DNA of 64,000 bases from Magnaporthiopsis rhizophila (taxonomy: Eukaryota; Ascomycota; Sordariomycetes; Magnaporthales; Magnaporthaceae), in the NCBI GenBank assembly GCA_003049465.1, contig PYSS01000015.1, positions 200,807-264,806 of the forward strand, in the 5' to 3' direction. The translations under genes were made by a program, and so were the position numbers. Each line of letters begins with the position of its first letter. Positions within the stretch are counted from its first letter, which is position 1. Under the pieces are notes generated by a model. The model saw only the letters and a program-made list of their open reading frames with translations, made no database searches and had not been told where the DNA came from. Below are positions 55,455-64,000 of the stretch, piece after piece.

Positions 55455-55472
55455 TTTTTTTTTTTTTTTTTT
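55455..55472 (+). repeat. T homopolymer (18 nt)
   Basis: Uninterrupted run about 220 bp from the first copy of the duplication. Confidence 0.9.
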
Positions 55473-55694
55473 GCAACACGAGCACAACACACGCCACCGA
55501 CCGGATGATGTGCTGGAGCAGGTGCCGTCCCGAAGCCCACCGGGTGATGATGCAACAAGTGTCGTCCACTGTACAGCTGGCGTCGTTCCGTTCGGCCCGA
55601 AAGGCTTTGCCCAAACTGGGAATGTGCGCGGAACAGACCGAATATCTGAGTATTCTGTTGTTCGAAATAGAGCATCACAGACCAGACACACAGC

Positions 55695-55806
55695 CCTACA
55701 CCCCTCCTCAGCTCATGCACCTACACACTCCCGGGGGCGTGCGGCTTGGCGATGGGGATGTCCATGTGTCGGCGGTGTGTCAGGCAGGGTGTCAGGCTTC
55801 TCCTTC
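55695..55806 (-). repeat. copy A of a diverged direct duplication; possible mini-exon
   Basis: It matches 55943-56046 at roughly 70% by eye. Reading minus, a conserved AGCCTGACAC leader is followed by ATGG and MDIPIAKPHAPGSV, then TAG overlapping a GTAGGT donor-like site at about 55742. Whether it is an expressed first exon is unproven; a candidate acceptor (AACAACAG) lies about 95 nt further. Confidence 0.45.
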
Positions 55807-55942
55807 GTTCCTTTCTTCCTTCGTTCCAGTTCCTTTCCACGAACACAGCCCGCCCGCTCGGCCGGCCGGCCGGGCTCCGCGCGCAACTTCGGATTCTAGG
55901 CCTAGGCCCTAACCGGCGGTTCAGTTGAAGGAAGGAAGTGGC

Positions 55943-56046
55943 TTACACCCCCTCAGTCCATGTACTGCACACTTACATAGACTCCGGGGCGTAAGGCTCG
56001 GTGTTGAGGGTCTCCATGTTATCGTGTGTGTCAGGCTTTCTCCTCC
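55943..56046 (-). repeat. copy B of the duplication; possible mini-exon
   Basis: Minus-strand reading gives METLNTEPYAPESM, then a perfect GTAAGT donor overlapping the in-frame TAA, at the same codon position and phase as copy A. Both copies keep the ATG context, the P-x-A-P-x-S core and the donor, while flanking bases differ. Confidence 0.45.
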
Positions 56047-56951
56047 ATTTCCCCACGAGGCAGCCCCGCCCCAAGCCGCATCTATGGATGTAGGCGGGCA
56101 GACTCTGGCTGACGTCAAAGCTTCCATTCTCACCACGAAAAAGAGAAGAAAGATGTAAGATCTTGCTCAACTGAAACCTATGTATGTACCCATGTAACAT
56201 CGTGGACGAACGATTGGGCTACTTATGACGTCAAACTGTATTGAACGCATGCGAATTCCCCAAGAGACAATCTTCCGCCCTTGACAAATCAGCCAAGAAG
56301 GCGAACTCACTGCGTATCTATCTCCCTACTACACCTATGTAGTCCCGAACCACCCCCGGAAAACCAAAGATAGCATCCAGCATGAACCGCGCCCACGATA
56401 CGGGGTTGCCTATTTGCAGCATGTGGGGTGGGCGACAGTTCACGCCAGAGGGCCAAAAAGAAAAATGATGACACAGGGGTTCGTACAGCCCTACAGGCAC
56501 CTCCTTGCCTGTTTTCTTTGCTTTGTCATCCCCCAACGAGTCTGTCACAAACCACGAGCCTTGGGACCCTGGCCCGTCCCTGCTCACATCCCCGCAATGG
56601 TCATTCTCGGCCTCAACCGTAACCTGCCTTTGCCCGACGGAAATTTGACTCCCGGTGAGAGCCTAGCGGCCAGCAAAAGGGGAATCGGACCAACCGCCCA
56701 GAAAACGTACACCCTTCAACCCGTACCGAGCCATGCCGAGCTGTCACTGCAGGTCATGCTCGGTCAAAATGTCCATGTTTCGAAAGATCAAACTGTCCCG
56801 TTCCACTCGTTCTAGGCCTCGCGAGGATCGCATGTACTCGAGGGGAGGTTGCGGGCTGACACGGTGAACGGGGACTGCCTTGTCGCAAGTGTATGCATAT
56901 CTGGCTGGCATTCTTCAGCCTCAGCCCGCCGTCTAGTCTAGCAAATAGCGT

Positions 56952-58509
56952 TTACCCGAGGGCACTCAGGTCGAGTGGCACACTGCTACCCCTGCCGGCG
57001 CGATATCGCTTGGGCCCTCCCGAAAACTCCCTGGGCTTGGGGAACTTGTCTTCGCTCACAAACTTCCAGCGAGCATCGCTGATGTAGAGCGGTCCGTCGC
57101 CTCCCGCCATGCTATGCCTCGCCTCAGATGCGGGCCTCATTGGACTGTGGCTCGTGGCCCCATTAGGGCTGAGAGTGAAAGCTGAGGGGTCGAGCATGGC
57201 CGCGCGCATGGCCGACGGCTGATGCGGCTGCTGCTGCGCCTGAGCTCTCGGTGGTGGAGGTGCCGGGTACGAAGACGGCGGAGGCGGAGGGGGTGCAGGC
57301 GCGCTCGAGGGTGGAGGCGGAGGGGGTGCTGGGGGTGCCGAACTCGGGCTTGATGCGGCGGCGGCAGCACGGATGGCCGCCTGGACGGCGAGGTTGGGTG
57401 ACGGCGCCCCGTTGGATGGTTGAGGTGGCGGCGGTGGTGTGTGACGCGCTGGGGCTGCTGGGGGAAGCCGAGGCGCGGCGGAAGGAGGAGGCGGTGGCGG
57501 CGCGGGAGGGGCGTTTGGCGCGGATGAACTGGGTAGTGGTGGCGGAGCTGAGGGAAGGATCACCGACGACGGCTTCCGGGAGCCCGGGGGCGGCGGCGGC
57601 TTTTTACCTATCGGGGGCGGAGGGCCTTTCGCGGAGGCAATCGAGGCCATCGAGGCTGGTCTGTCGGCCGTGCTAGCTGTTTTGCGCAGATTCACCATGG
57701 ACGGATGGAAAGGAGGGGGAGCGCTCGGGGCGCTCGGCGGTGCGGGTGCCCGGGTCGGGATCCTCGGGGCAGCTCCTCCCGGTGGGCTTGGTGCCATCAT
57801 GCCCGGTGGCTTCGGAACGGGGCGAGAAGGAGAGTCGGAGTCGGACATGTACGACGCGGTTTGATTCGCTAGCGGAGCAGCAGCCAAGTCAGATACGTGG
57901 GGGTGAGACGGAGCGGAGCGGCAAAGCAACCATAGACGGGTAGGACGTGGGCATCCTACCTCCTGTGTCCACGCCCGCGCCTCTCGTCTTTCTCAATTTG
58001 GGCATGCCGCCCGCGAACAGGCCAGCAAGCTGGGGAGGGCTCTCCATGGAGGCATTGGCGGACCCCGTGGACTCGGTTCGGCTATGGTTGCTGCTACGAT
58101 TACCAGGCACGGGCGGAGCCAGGCCGCCTGGGGGCTTGGGCGCGCCGCCCATCATACCCGGCACGGGCGGGGCGCCGCCGATGGGAGGTCCGCCGCCGCC
58201 GCCGCCGCCAGACGAGCCTGCGAGGACGGGTGCTGAGCGGTCATTCGTCACGGCCTTCCTTAGTGCTTTGCCTTTGGTGATGTCGGAGAGCAGTGCGCCC
58301 TGCAGACAGCGCAACCCTTGTTAGAGACGATGGACACCATGCGGTGACGGGAAGACGGTGCGGAGGCGGAGGAGGGTGGCGCTACGGACTCTGTTTCCTG
58401 GGGGTTTTGCGGGGAAGCCACCGCCTCCCGGGGGAGGTGGAGGCGGCGGCGGAGGCCCTCCCCGGCCGGGCATCGGTGGAGGGGGCGGCGGGGGAGGTGG
58501 AGGAGGCAT
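56952..58509 (-). CDS. VRP1: verprolin (WASP-interacting-protein family)
   Basis: Exons 58390-58509, 57960-58299 and 56952-57868 (phases 0 and 1) give 458 residues. The start is a poly-Pro block (MPPPPPPPPPPPMPGRGG). Intron 1 interrupts the actin-binding WH2 motif, which splicing restores as NRGALLSDITKGKALRKAVTNDRSAP at about 39-64. The middle is Pro/Ala/Ser-rich with many PPPPP and APPPP tracts suited to SH3 and profilin partners. The C-terminal WASP-binding-like segment is ISDARWKFVSEDKFPKPREFSGGPKRYRAGRGSSVPLDLSAL. Verprolin links Las17/WASP and type I myosins to Arp2/3-driven actin assembly at endocytic patches. Donor GTCCGT of intron 1 is weak. Confidence 0.92.
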
Positions 58510-59792
58510 TATGCGAGGGCGATGATGTCCTTGCTCGAGATTCGACGGCGACGGGTTGAGTCAGTGGCTCGGGCGACAGAGGGTGTCCACGTCGTCAAGG
58601 CGAGGGACGTTAGCGCGGCGCGAGCCTGAAGCAAGGAACGACGTGGAAGAATCTAAAGAAAATTGCTAAGTGTGGCGGGCTGGCCGACGCTGGCTTGAGA
58701 GATGGGAGATGGATTTGGGTTCCGCGCAGGCTGCGACACAAGGAGATGACCGACGACAGGGCTGGCACGTGCAAGGCCAAGCAACGCCCTGCGCGCCTGT
58801 GCGTTTGTTGGGCGACTCGCGGCTGCGGGGCAGAATACAGGCGCTTGCGCAGCAAGAGATAAGAAAGAAAAAAAGAAAAGGAAACAAAAACACTAAACAA
58901 AGAAAGAAAACAGCAGACTGCAAGGCAAGCGACAGCGGTTGCCGGGGGTGGACGAGGCCCTACAATAGCATCAGCTGGACGGCGGTTCCCTGGATGTCGT
59001 TCAATTAACGTGATGGATCATCGACGTTGCGCTGCTGGCGGGTTGTCGTCACTTGGGGTGTGGCTGAGCCGCGTCTGCGTTTTGCCTTCCGAATCTGGCC
59101 AGGTGATGACTCCGTTTTGGTGCACAGTGCGGGCGCCCCGGTACCTTAGTCACTCGGCTCTTGTTCCACCTTAGCAAGCAACGGCGGCAGACACGGAAGG
59201 CCGGCAGTGCCCCTACTAGATTAGGCGAGGCGTTGGGCCGCGATTGGAAATTGCATTTGCAAGCTGAGCCAAGCCTCAAAAGGCTGATTGATAGCCGGGC
59301 CGGGGGCCCTGTCAAGCCACGCGCACCCAGCGTTCCTGCCTTCCAGGCCGTGCGCACCTTCCAGCTTCCGCGGTCAGCCTCACAGCTCCAATCAACCCGC
59401 CGCGCCGGCTCTCTGCAACCACTTCAATCCGTGGATTTCTACCCAACGCTATTGGCCCCGCCTAGTTAGTAACCCTGGATCCACCCATCCAACTGCGCCA
59501 GTTCTGTATATGGCAGTTGCTAGCAGGGATTGGTGGCCATCCAACGCAACATCCCTGACAGCGCTGACGGAAAATTCTCAACCTCATCCCATCTGCAAGG
59601 TGCAATTCTCGGCCTCGTCGCTGTCGACTGCCCGGCCAGTCCTCCCCGTGCCCTCGCTTCCTCACGCTCCTGGTTCTTTGCTCGACCTAGAGTGGCCACG
59701 GGCTGCAGTCGCAGCACTCTCTTCTCCCCTGGAGGCCACTTAGACCAGAGCCAAGTCGGTTGCTTCTCCATCTCCCACCATTGGCCTGCGCC
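58510..59792. other. divergent promoter region, verprolin / mitochondrial protein, 1.3 kb
   Basis: No gene is seen. It is A/G-rich around 58858-58912. Confidence 0.55.
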
Positions 59793-61388
59793 ATGCTCCG
59801 TCTCCAGGTGGCACACCCCCCTCCCTCCACCTCTCGGATCTGTTGGATCTGCACGTCGGCGATTTATCGCCGCTATGATCCCGCCAAGCGGCCGCTGCTT
59901 GCAGCCCCTGCAGCGAGCGAGAGAGCCACCAACTCCATCCAGGCACGTCGCCCTCAGCCTGCTGGGCATCCACCTGCATCACATTCGTCCTGGTCGCCAT
60001 CGGCATGGTCCCCCGCGTCTCCAGCTTGTGTCGGATGGGCGTCTCGGCCCCGCGCTGGAGCCCATGTGTTCCTAGGCGGCCGTGCATTCTCGTTGACCAG
60101 CACGGCCGCCCGCTCGCGGGGGGGTGCAGGCCAACCCCAAAGTCAAACCACCTCCAGCCCGGCGCATAACGCTGCTGCTACCGCGGCGACGCCGTTGCCT
60201 CCGCTGGAAAAGGTACTCGCACCGGTACTGCGCGTCAAAAAGGAATTTCTTGGCCAGGCCGGCATCCCTACCGAACGCTCCACCCTCGACGCTCTGCGCA
60301 CATGTGACGAGGCCGCCCGCGTGCTGTTAGGCGCCGCCGTCCCGCCCCAGCTGAGCGCACTGGAGGTCCCCTCGAGCACCTCGACTTCAGCTCTGCTGTC
60401 GCTCGACGGCTCCCGGGGAGGCCCCTCTGCTGCTGCCGCCACGGCCTCCGCGGGGGGTGCTGCTGCTGTTGATGCTATTGGTTCTCCGGCCAGGTTCACC
60501 TCGCCCGCGTCTAAGAGTCCCCAGCCGGCACTGGGTTCATCCCCGTCGCCCCGGCGTTCTCAGGCTGGCTGTGCCGACCCACCCGCCACCACTCCCCAAG
60601 CCAGCCCCTCGCGCCAGCTGAATAGTGCAATCGACAGCATCTCGCAGACGGCCCACGTGATCGTCTCCCTGCCCGCCGTTTTTATCACTCCCAAGATCTT
60701 GGAGCTGTACGTCGGCGTTCAGTCCCGTCTCGGGAGACCTGAAACTTTGCCAGAGGTCCTCTCCATGTACGCATCAAAGCCGGTGCCGCAGGCTCACGGT
60801 GCCACCATCAAGTACCTCAGGCCAAACCCGGACAAGCCGGCCAACGCCGTCTCGCCCAGCGTTGCTGAAACGGCCTTGGACGCGGCCATTGAGGCTGGGA
60901 ATCTTGATGCTGCTGTGGCCATCATTGACAGCGCGTACGCAACCAAGGCCTTCGTCCGGTCCAAGCTTCTGAGAAAGGCGCTGGTGCCCGCCTCGTGTTT
61001 CGCTGCACTGCCCGTCTGTCTCTACATGGTGGCCTCGGGAATGTCCCACCTCCAGCACACCATGGACCAGTCCACGGCCACTGCCATCGCCTTTGCGGGC
61101 GTCACAACATACGTGGGCTTTACATCTGCCATCGGCCTGCTGGCCACTGCCACCGGTAACGATCACATGAAGCGGGTCACCTGGGCTCCTGGAACACCTC
61201 TGACTCGGCGGTGGATTCGCGAGGAAGAACGAGCCGCACTAGACAGGGTTGTCTGCTCCTTCGGCTTCTCAGAGTCTCATAGATACGGCGAGGAGGAGGG
61301 CGCCGAGTTTGAGGCGCTGCGCGAGTACATCCTCCGCAAGGGCATGATTCTGGACCAGGTCGAGTTGATGGAGGGGATGAGACAGTAG
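59793..61388 (+). CDS. probable mitochondrial membrane protein, function unknown
   Basis: A single exon encodes 531 residues from the ATG at 59793. The first 110 residues are Ser/Ala/Pro/Arg-rich and almost free of acids, ending in RAFSLTSTAARSRGG, which looks like a long mitochondrial presequence. A helical part (LEKVLAPVLRVKKEFLGQAGIPTERSTLDALRTCDEAARVLLG) and low-complexity spacers follow. ISQTAHVIVSLPAVFITPKILELYVGVQSRLGRPETLPEVLSMYASKP resembles a TPR/PPR-like helical pair. Two membrane segments follow (about 400-418 and 428-452). The C-terminal domain reads VTWAPGTPLTRRWIREEERAALDRVVCSFGFSE...LREYILRKGMILDQVELMEGMRQ. I do not recognise the family. Confidence 0.75.
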   Translation: MLRLQVAHPPPSTSRICWICTSAIYRRYDPAKRPLLAAPAASERATNSIQARRPQPAGHPPASHSSWSPSAWSPASPACVGWASRPRAGAHVFLGGRAFSLTSTAARSRGGAGQPQSQTTSSPAHNAAATAATPLPPLEKVLAPVLRVKKEFLGQAGIPTERSTLDALRTCDEAARVLLGAAVPPQLSALEVPSSTSTSALLSLDGSRGGPSAAAATASAGGAAAVDAIGSPARFTSPASKSPQPALGSSPSPRRSQAGCADPPATTPQASPSRQLNSAIDSISQTAHVIVSLPAVFITPKILELYVGVQSRLGRPETLPEVLSMYASKPVPQAHGATIKYLRPNPDKPANAVSPSVAETALDAAIEAGNLDAAVAIIDSAYATKAFVRSKLLRKALVPASCFAALPVCLYMVASGMSHLQHTMDQSTATAIAFAGVTTYVGFTSAIGLLATATGNDHMKRVTWAPGTPLTRRWIREEERAALDRVVCSFGFSESHRYGEEEGAEFEALREYILRKGMILDQVELMEGMRQ

Positions 61389-63264
61389 GTACGCTGTTCC
61401 CCATGGGGAAAAAAAGAACGAGATCGGGGAGGGATCATCGAGTTGTCAAGGAGACCTACGGCGTGTCGGCGTGTCTCGACTAGACGGCAGATTTCCGGTC
61501 GTTCATGGCCATGACAGCAATTCGTCTTGTCTTCGTCTTTACGCTCAACCGCCGTGATGGGTCATTTGTCGCGTATCCGTCTTCACATCGCCCCCAAAGC
61601 CTCGGATTCGCCCCGTCCTCTCCCCACACCGCTTTAAAACCAAAAAAAGAACCCGAAAGAAAAAAAGAAAGAAGGAAGGAAAACGCCGCCGGGTGCTCGA
61701 GAGGCCGAAAGGCGGGCGGCTGGACAAGGTGGGCTTGGCCATCAAACGTCATGGATCGGGACACCGCCTGGGCGTGCGCCGGGAAGGACGCTGCTCATGG
61801 AGTGTCGGCTTGGCGGGTCTGAATGCGTCTGATTGCATGATTGGGCCTTGGTGCCGGCGGACGGGATGTTACGCAGATCGGCGTCCACCCAGCTACGCCA
61901 AGGACGCAGGCCCAGACTTTCTGGCGCAGGCTTGTTAAACCTGCCAAGCCCTCACGGGCGCTCACGAGCAGCGGTTGCCCGTCACCTCCTACCATCCTTG
62001 CAGAGATCTCTGAACGCCAAGCGCCGAGACAAAACCGCTTTTGTCAACATTTTGAAAAGTCTATGGACTGTGCTACAGCTCAGCCCGTCACAGGCACTAC
62101 CGCACGGAGGGACATGGGACTCTCCGCATCGGGCAAACATCAAGGTGTCCCACGCTAACTTTCTTGGCACAGTTTCTGTTTCCTACCTGGCACCGCATCT
62201 TGGCCCCGCTGTGTCTGCCCTTGGCCCATGGCTGTGCAATATTCCATGATTGGGGGCATGGGATTGTTGCCCAAACTCTCATGTTCGATCAACATGGACT
62301 TTTGTTTTATTCTTTGATTTATTTATTTTTTTTTCTTCCTTTTTTCTCCCCCTGTCCTTTCTTTCGTTTTATTTTTTGTTTTTTTGTTTTTTTTCCCCCG
62401 GTGGATGCACCCCCTCCCCCCTTGTTCCTTGCTTGTCAGACACCCAGTCCGCCGACCCCTGCGCACTCTTCCCCTTTACGACATTCATTTGGCTTGGGCA
62501 GATATTCTAATCTGGGCAGTGGATCTTGACCGCGAACTAGGTGAATGCACCATCACACACGCCCCCGGGGGCGGTCTCGACAATGGCAGCGCTAACCGGG
62601 GGATCTCCCTTGCGGCTCCTGTTGCTGGTTGATATATTATCTGATCGTCCCTGCCCCCGTCCCGACTCTCTGTTCCTCTGTTCTGCGATCTGGCCACAGT
62701 CATCCACTCACTCACTTACATGGCTATCTTCCGACATTCCCATCTTCTCATTCACATACCCATACTTTCCCACTCCTAGCCAGCCCAAAAAGGCTCAGCC
62801 AATTCCGCACTAGGTCCCTCCCTATCTCTTCCTACATACAGTCCCTGTGGCCCCCGCCTCACTTGGTCCCTGTTCTCTGGCCTCTTCTTTTCACGGTTCC
62901 GATAGGCCTCCATCTCCACCAGTTCGAGGTCCCCGTCCCATCCAAGGCGACCAAGTCTACCTACCTAGACATCACACGTCCAGAACAAGCCGATTTAGGA
63001 AGGCACGGCTCTCACCTCCCACGGCGGCCTCCATTGTCTCCTTCCGGCTCCGCGACCACGCACGCTAGCACTCATCACGACTAGGATCCCAGCCCAAAAC
63101 GGTAGTCAGCCGATCGGCTCAATGACTTGAGTCCCCCGCTTCAGCGCATCCTTCTTCCTCTTCGTACCACTGCCGCCCCGGCACTCTCATTACAAACCCT
63201 GAAACGCTGCTTCTCTCCGAAGAAGCCCGACTTCCCGCGTCCGCTCGAGGCCGTTATAGCGCAA
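61389..63264. other. intergenic, 1.9 kb
   Basis: No gene was accepted. T/C-rich tracts at 62311-62399 and again near 62690-62790 mark the long leader or promoter of the following membrane-protein gene. Confidence 0.55.
62311..62399 (+). repeat. T-rich pyrimidine tract
   Basis: About 90 nt of T with C and few purines. It is low-complexity and probably leader or promoter sequence. Confidence 0.75.
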
Positions 63265-64000
63265 ATGGCTCCCGCCATCCTGGCTTCCGCCGTTGTGGCT
63301 CCCGCCATTCAGGCTCCGGGGATGGCGCTGGTGTCGGCCAGGAGGGAGGATATTGATCTTCAGCAATGCATGCACTACGCACAATTCGCCTCCGGCCTCG
63401 ACCGCTGGCACTTTGACTTTCTCTACTGGATTCTTTTCGCCACCAACATCTTCCTGCTGTCCCTTGCTTCGTTCTGGTACTCAAGGTATGTCCAGTGCCT
63501 CTCTCTCTCTTGCAGCTCGACCACTGCCTTCTCGGCTCCTAACAGCGGGTGTCAAACAGGACGAGCGACAAGACCAAGGACTTGGCCCCAAACAACCCCG
63601 ATTTCATCTGGCACCACAAGCGCTGTCTCTATGTCACGATCGGCATCGCGGCTCTGTCGGTGACCATGTCGGTCGTCGAGGTGTTTGCTCTCCTGGCTCT
63701 GCAGTTCTGCGACGGCGAGGACCTCATGGCGCTCTACTGGGCAACGTGGACCATGTTGCAGTTCGGCTCCGTCATCGCCATCTTTGGCATCATCCTGCAC
63801 ATCGCGATGGTGCTGCAAGGTCAAGACCGGCCGCCCTGGGCACTGGCCCTCGGCACCCCGGTGCTGGTTGTTGCCGGCATCGGCAACCTGATCAACACGG
63901 CGCTGCACAAGAAGACGACCAAGGTTATCCAGAAGACCAAGAACGCTAGGAGCAGATCCAACAGCAGATCTGGGACCGTGCCTATGAGCCAGGCGTATGT
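63265..64000 (+). CDS. four-helix integral membrane protein, 3' end outside the window
   Basis: Exons 63265-63485 and 63560-beyond 64000 (74-nt intron, GTATGT...CAG, phase 2) give at least 220 residues. An Ala/Pro-rich start leads to REDIDLQQCMHYAQFASGLDRWHFDFLYWILFATNIFLLSLASFWYSR. Three further membrane segments follow (LYVTIGIAALSVTMSVVEVFALLAL, ALYWATWTMLQFGSVIAIFGIILHIAMVL, WALALGTPVLVVAGIGNLI). A basic tail (HKKTTKVIQKTKNARSRSNSRSG) runs to the edge. It looks like a small conserved fungal membrane protein of unknown function. The first ATG in frame was chosen; upstream codons are open but have no ATG. Confidence 0.8.

Larger units (their letters stand above)
54653..56951. other. gene-poor interval, 2.3 kb, with duplicated segment
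   Basis: No full gene was recognised. It contains T-runs at 55059-55086 and 55455-55472, and a diverged direct duplication (55695-55806 and 55943-56046). On the minus strand each copy carries an ATG, 14 codons and a splice-donor-like GTRRGT at the same place. Confidence 0.55.

Noticed and set aside
55336..55720. Cys/His-containing minus-strand frames as exon 2 of the mini-exon genes
   Set aside because: A phased join is possible via AACAACAG, but the frame runs into a poly-Lys stretch produced by the T-run, so I did not call a gene.

Overview
The window is nuclear DNA of a filamentous ascomycete (Pezizomycotina, most likely a Sordariomycete). The evidence is GC-rich coding sequence, short spliceosomal introns (most 50-105 nt, GTRNGT donors, TAG/CAG acceptors, CTRAC-like branch sites), and gene families such as a fused PurK-PurE Ade2, an Anp1-type mannosyltransferase, a DOMON/cytochrome b561 protein and verprolin. 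Dispersed TAGG/CCTA microsatellites also fit. No species is assigned. Nothing bacterial, no CRISPR array, no intact transposon and no convincing tRNA or rRNA gene was seen. Exon structures below were worked out by hand from reading phase, splice consensus and protein-family continuity.

Layout. 0-20 kb is a dense housekeeping block: a C-terminal gene fragment, QRI7 (tRNA t6A), PRE2 (proteasome beta5), an Anp1/Mnn9-family mannosyltransferase, DPB4 (Pol epsilon/CHRAC histone-fold subunit), a three-finger C2H2 protein, a 169-residue membrane protein, NAR1 (cytosolic Fe-S assembly), a SUZ-domain protein, a 95-residue orphan and ADE2. 20.2-28.9 kb is poorer: a decayed F-box-like locus, an 11-exon OPT oligopeptide transporter, then about 3.4 kb without a recognisable gene. 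28.9-45.4 kb holds two TORC1/S6K-type AGC kinases (SCH9 with a C2 domain, and a PSK1-like kinase), with ATP14 and a DOMON-cytochrome b561 protein between them, and long gene-poor gaps with a 45-T homopolymer. 46.7-64 kb is dense again: PRP4, a P-TEFb-type cyclin, DUS4, an RBM42-like RRM protein, verprolin, a probable mitochondrial membrane protein and a four-helix membrane protein cut by the window edge.

Many neighbours are arranged head-to-head across 0.5-1.3 kb (PRE2/ANP1-like, DPB4/zinc finger, membrane protein/NAR1, SUZ/95-residue orphan, PRP4/cyclin, DUS4/RBM42, verprolin/mitochondrial protein) or tail-to-tail (QRI7/PRE2, NAR1/SUZ, cyclin/DUS4). There is no operon or biosynthetic cluster, and I found no convincing new multi-gene system. 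The oddities best worth checking are a pair of paralogous 14-codon start exons at 55.7-56.05 kb, a 93-codon open frame continuing in phase after the stop of the zinc-finger gene, the roughly 2.2 kb first intron (or alternative N-terminus) of SCH9, and the unknown conserved-looking proteins.
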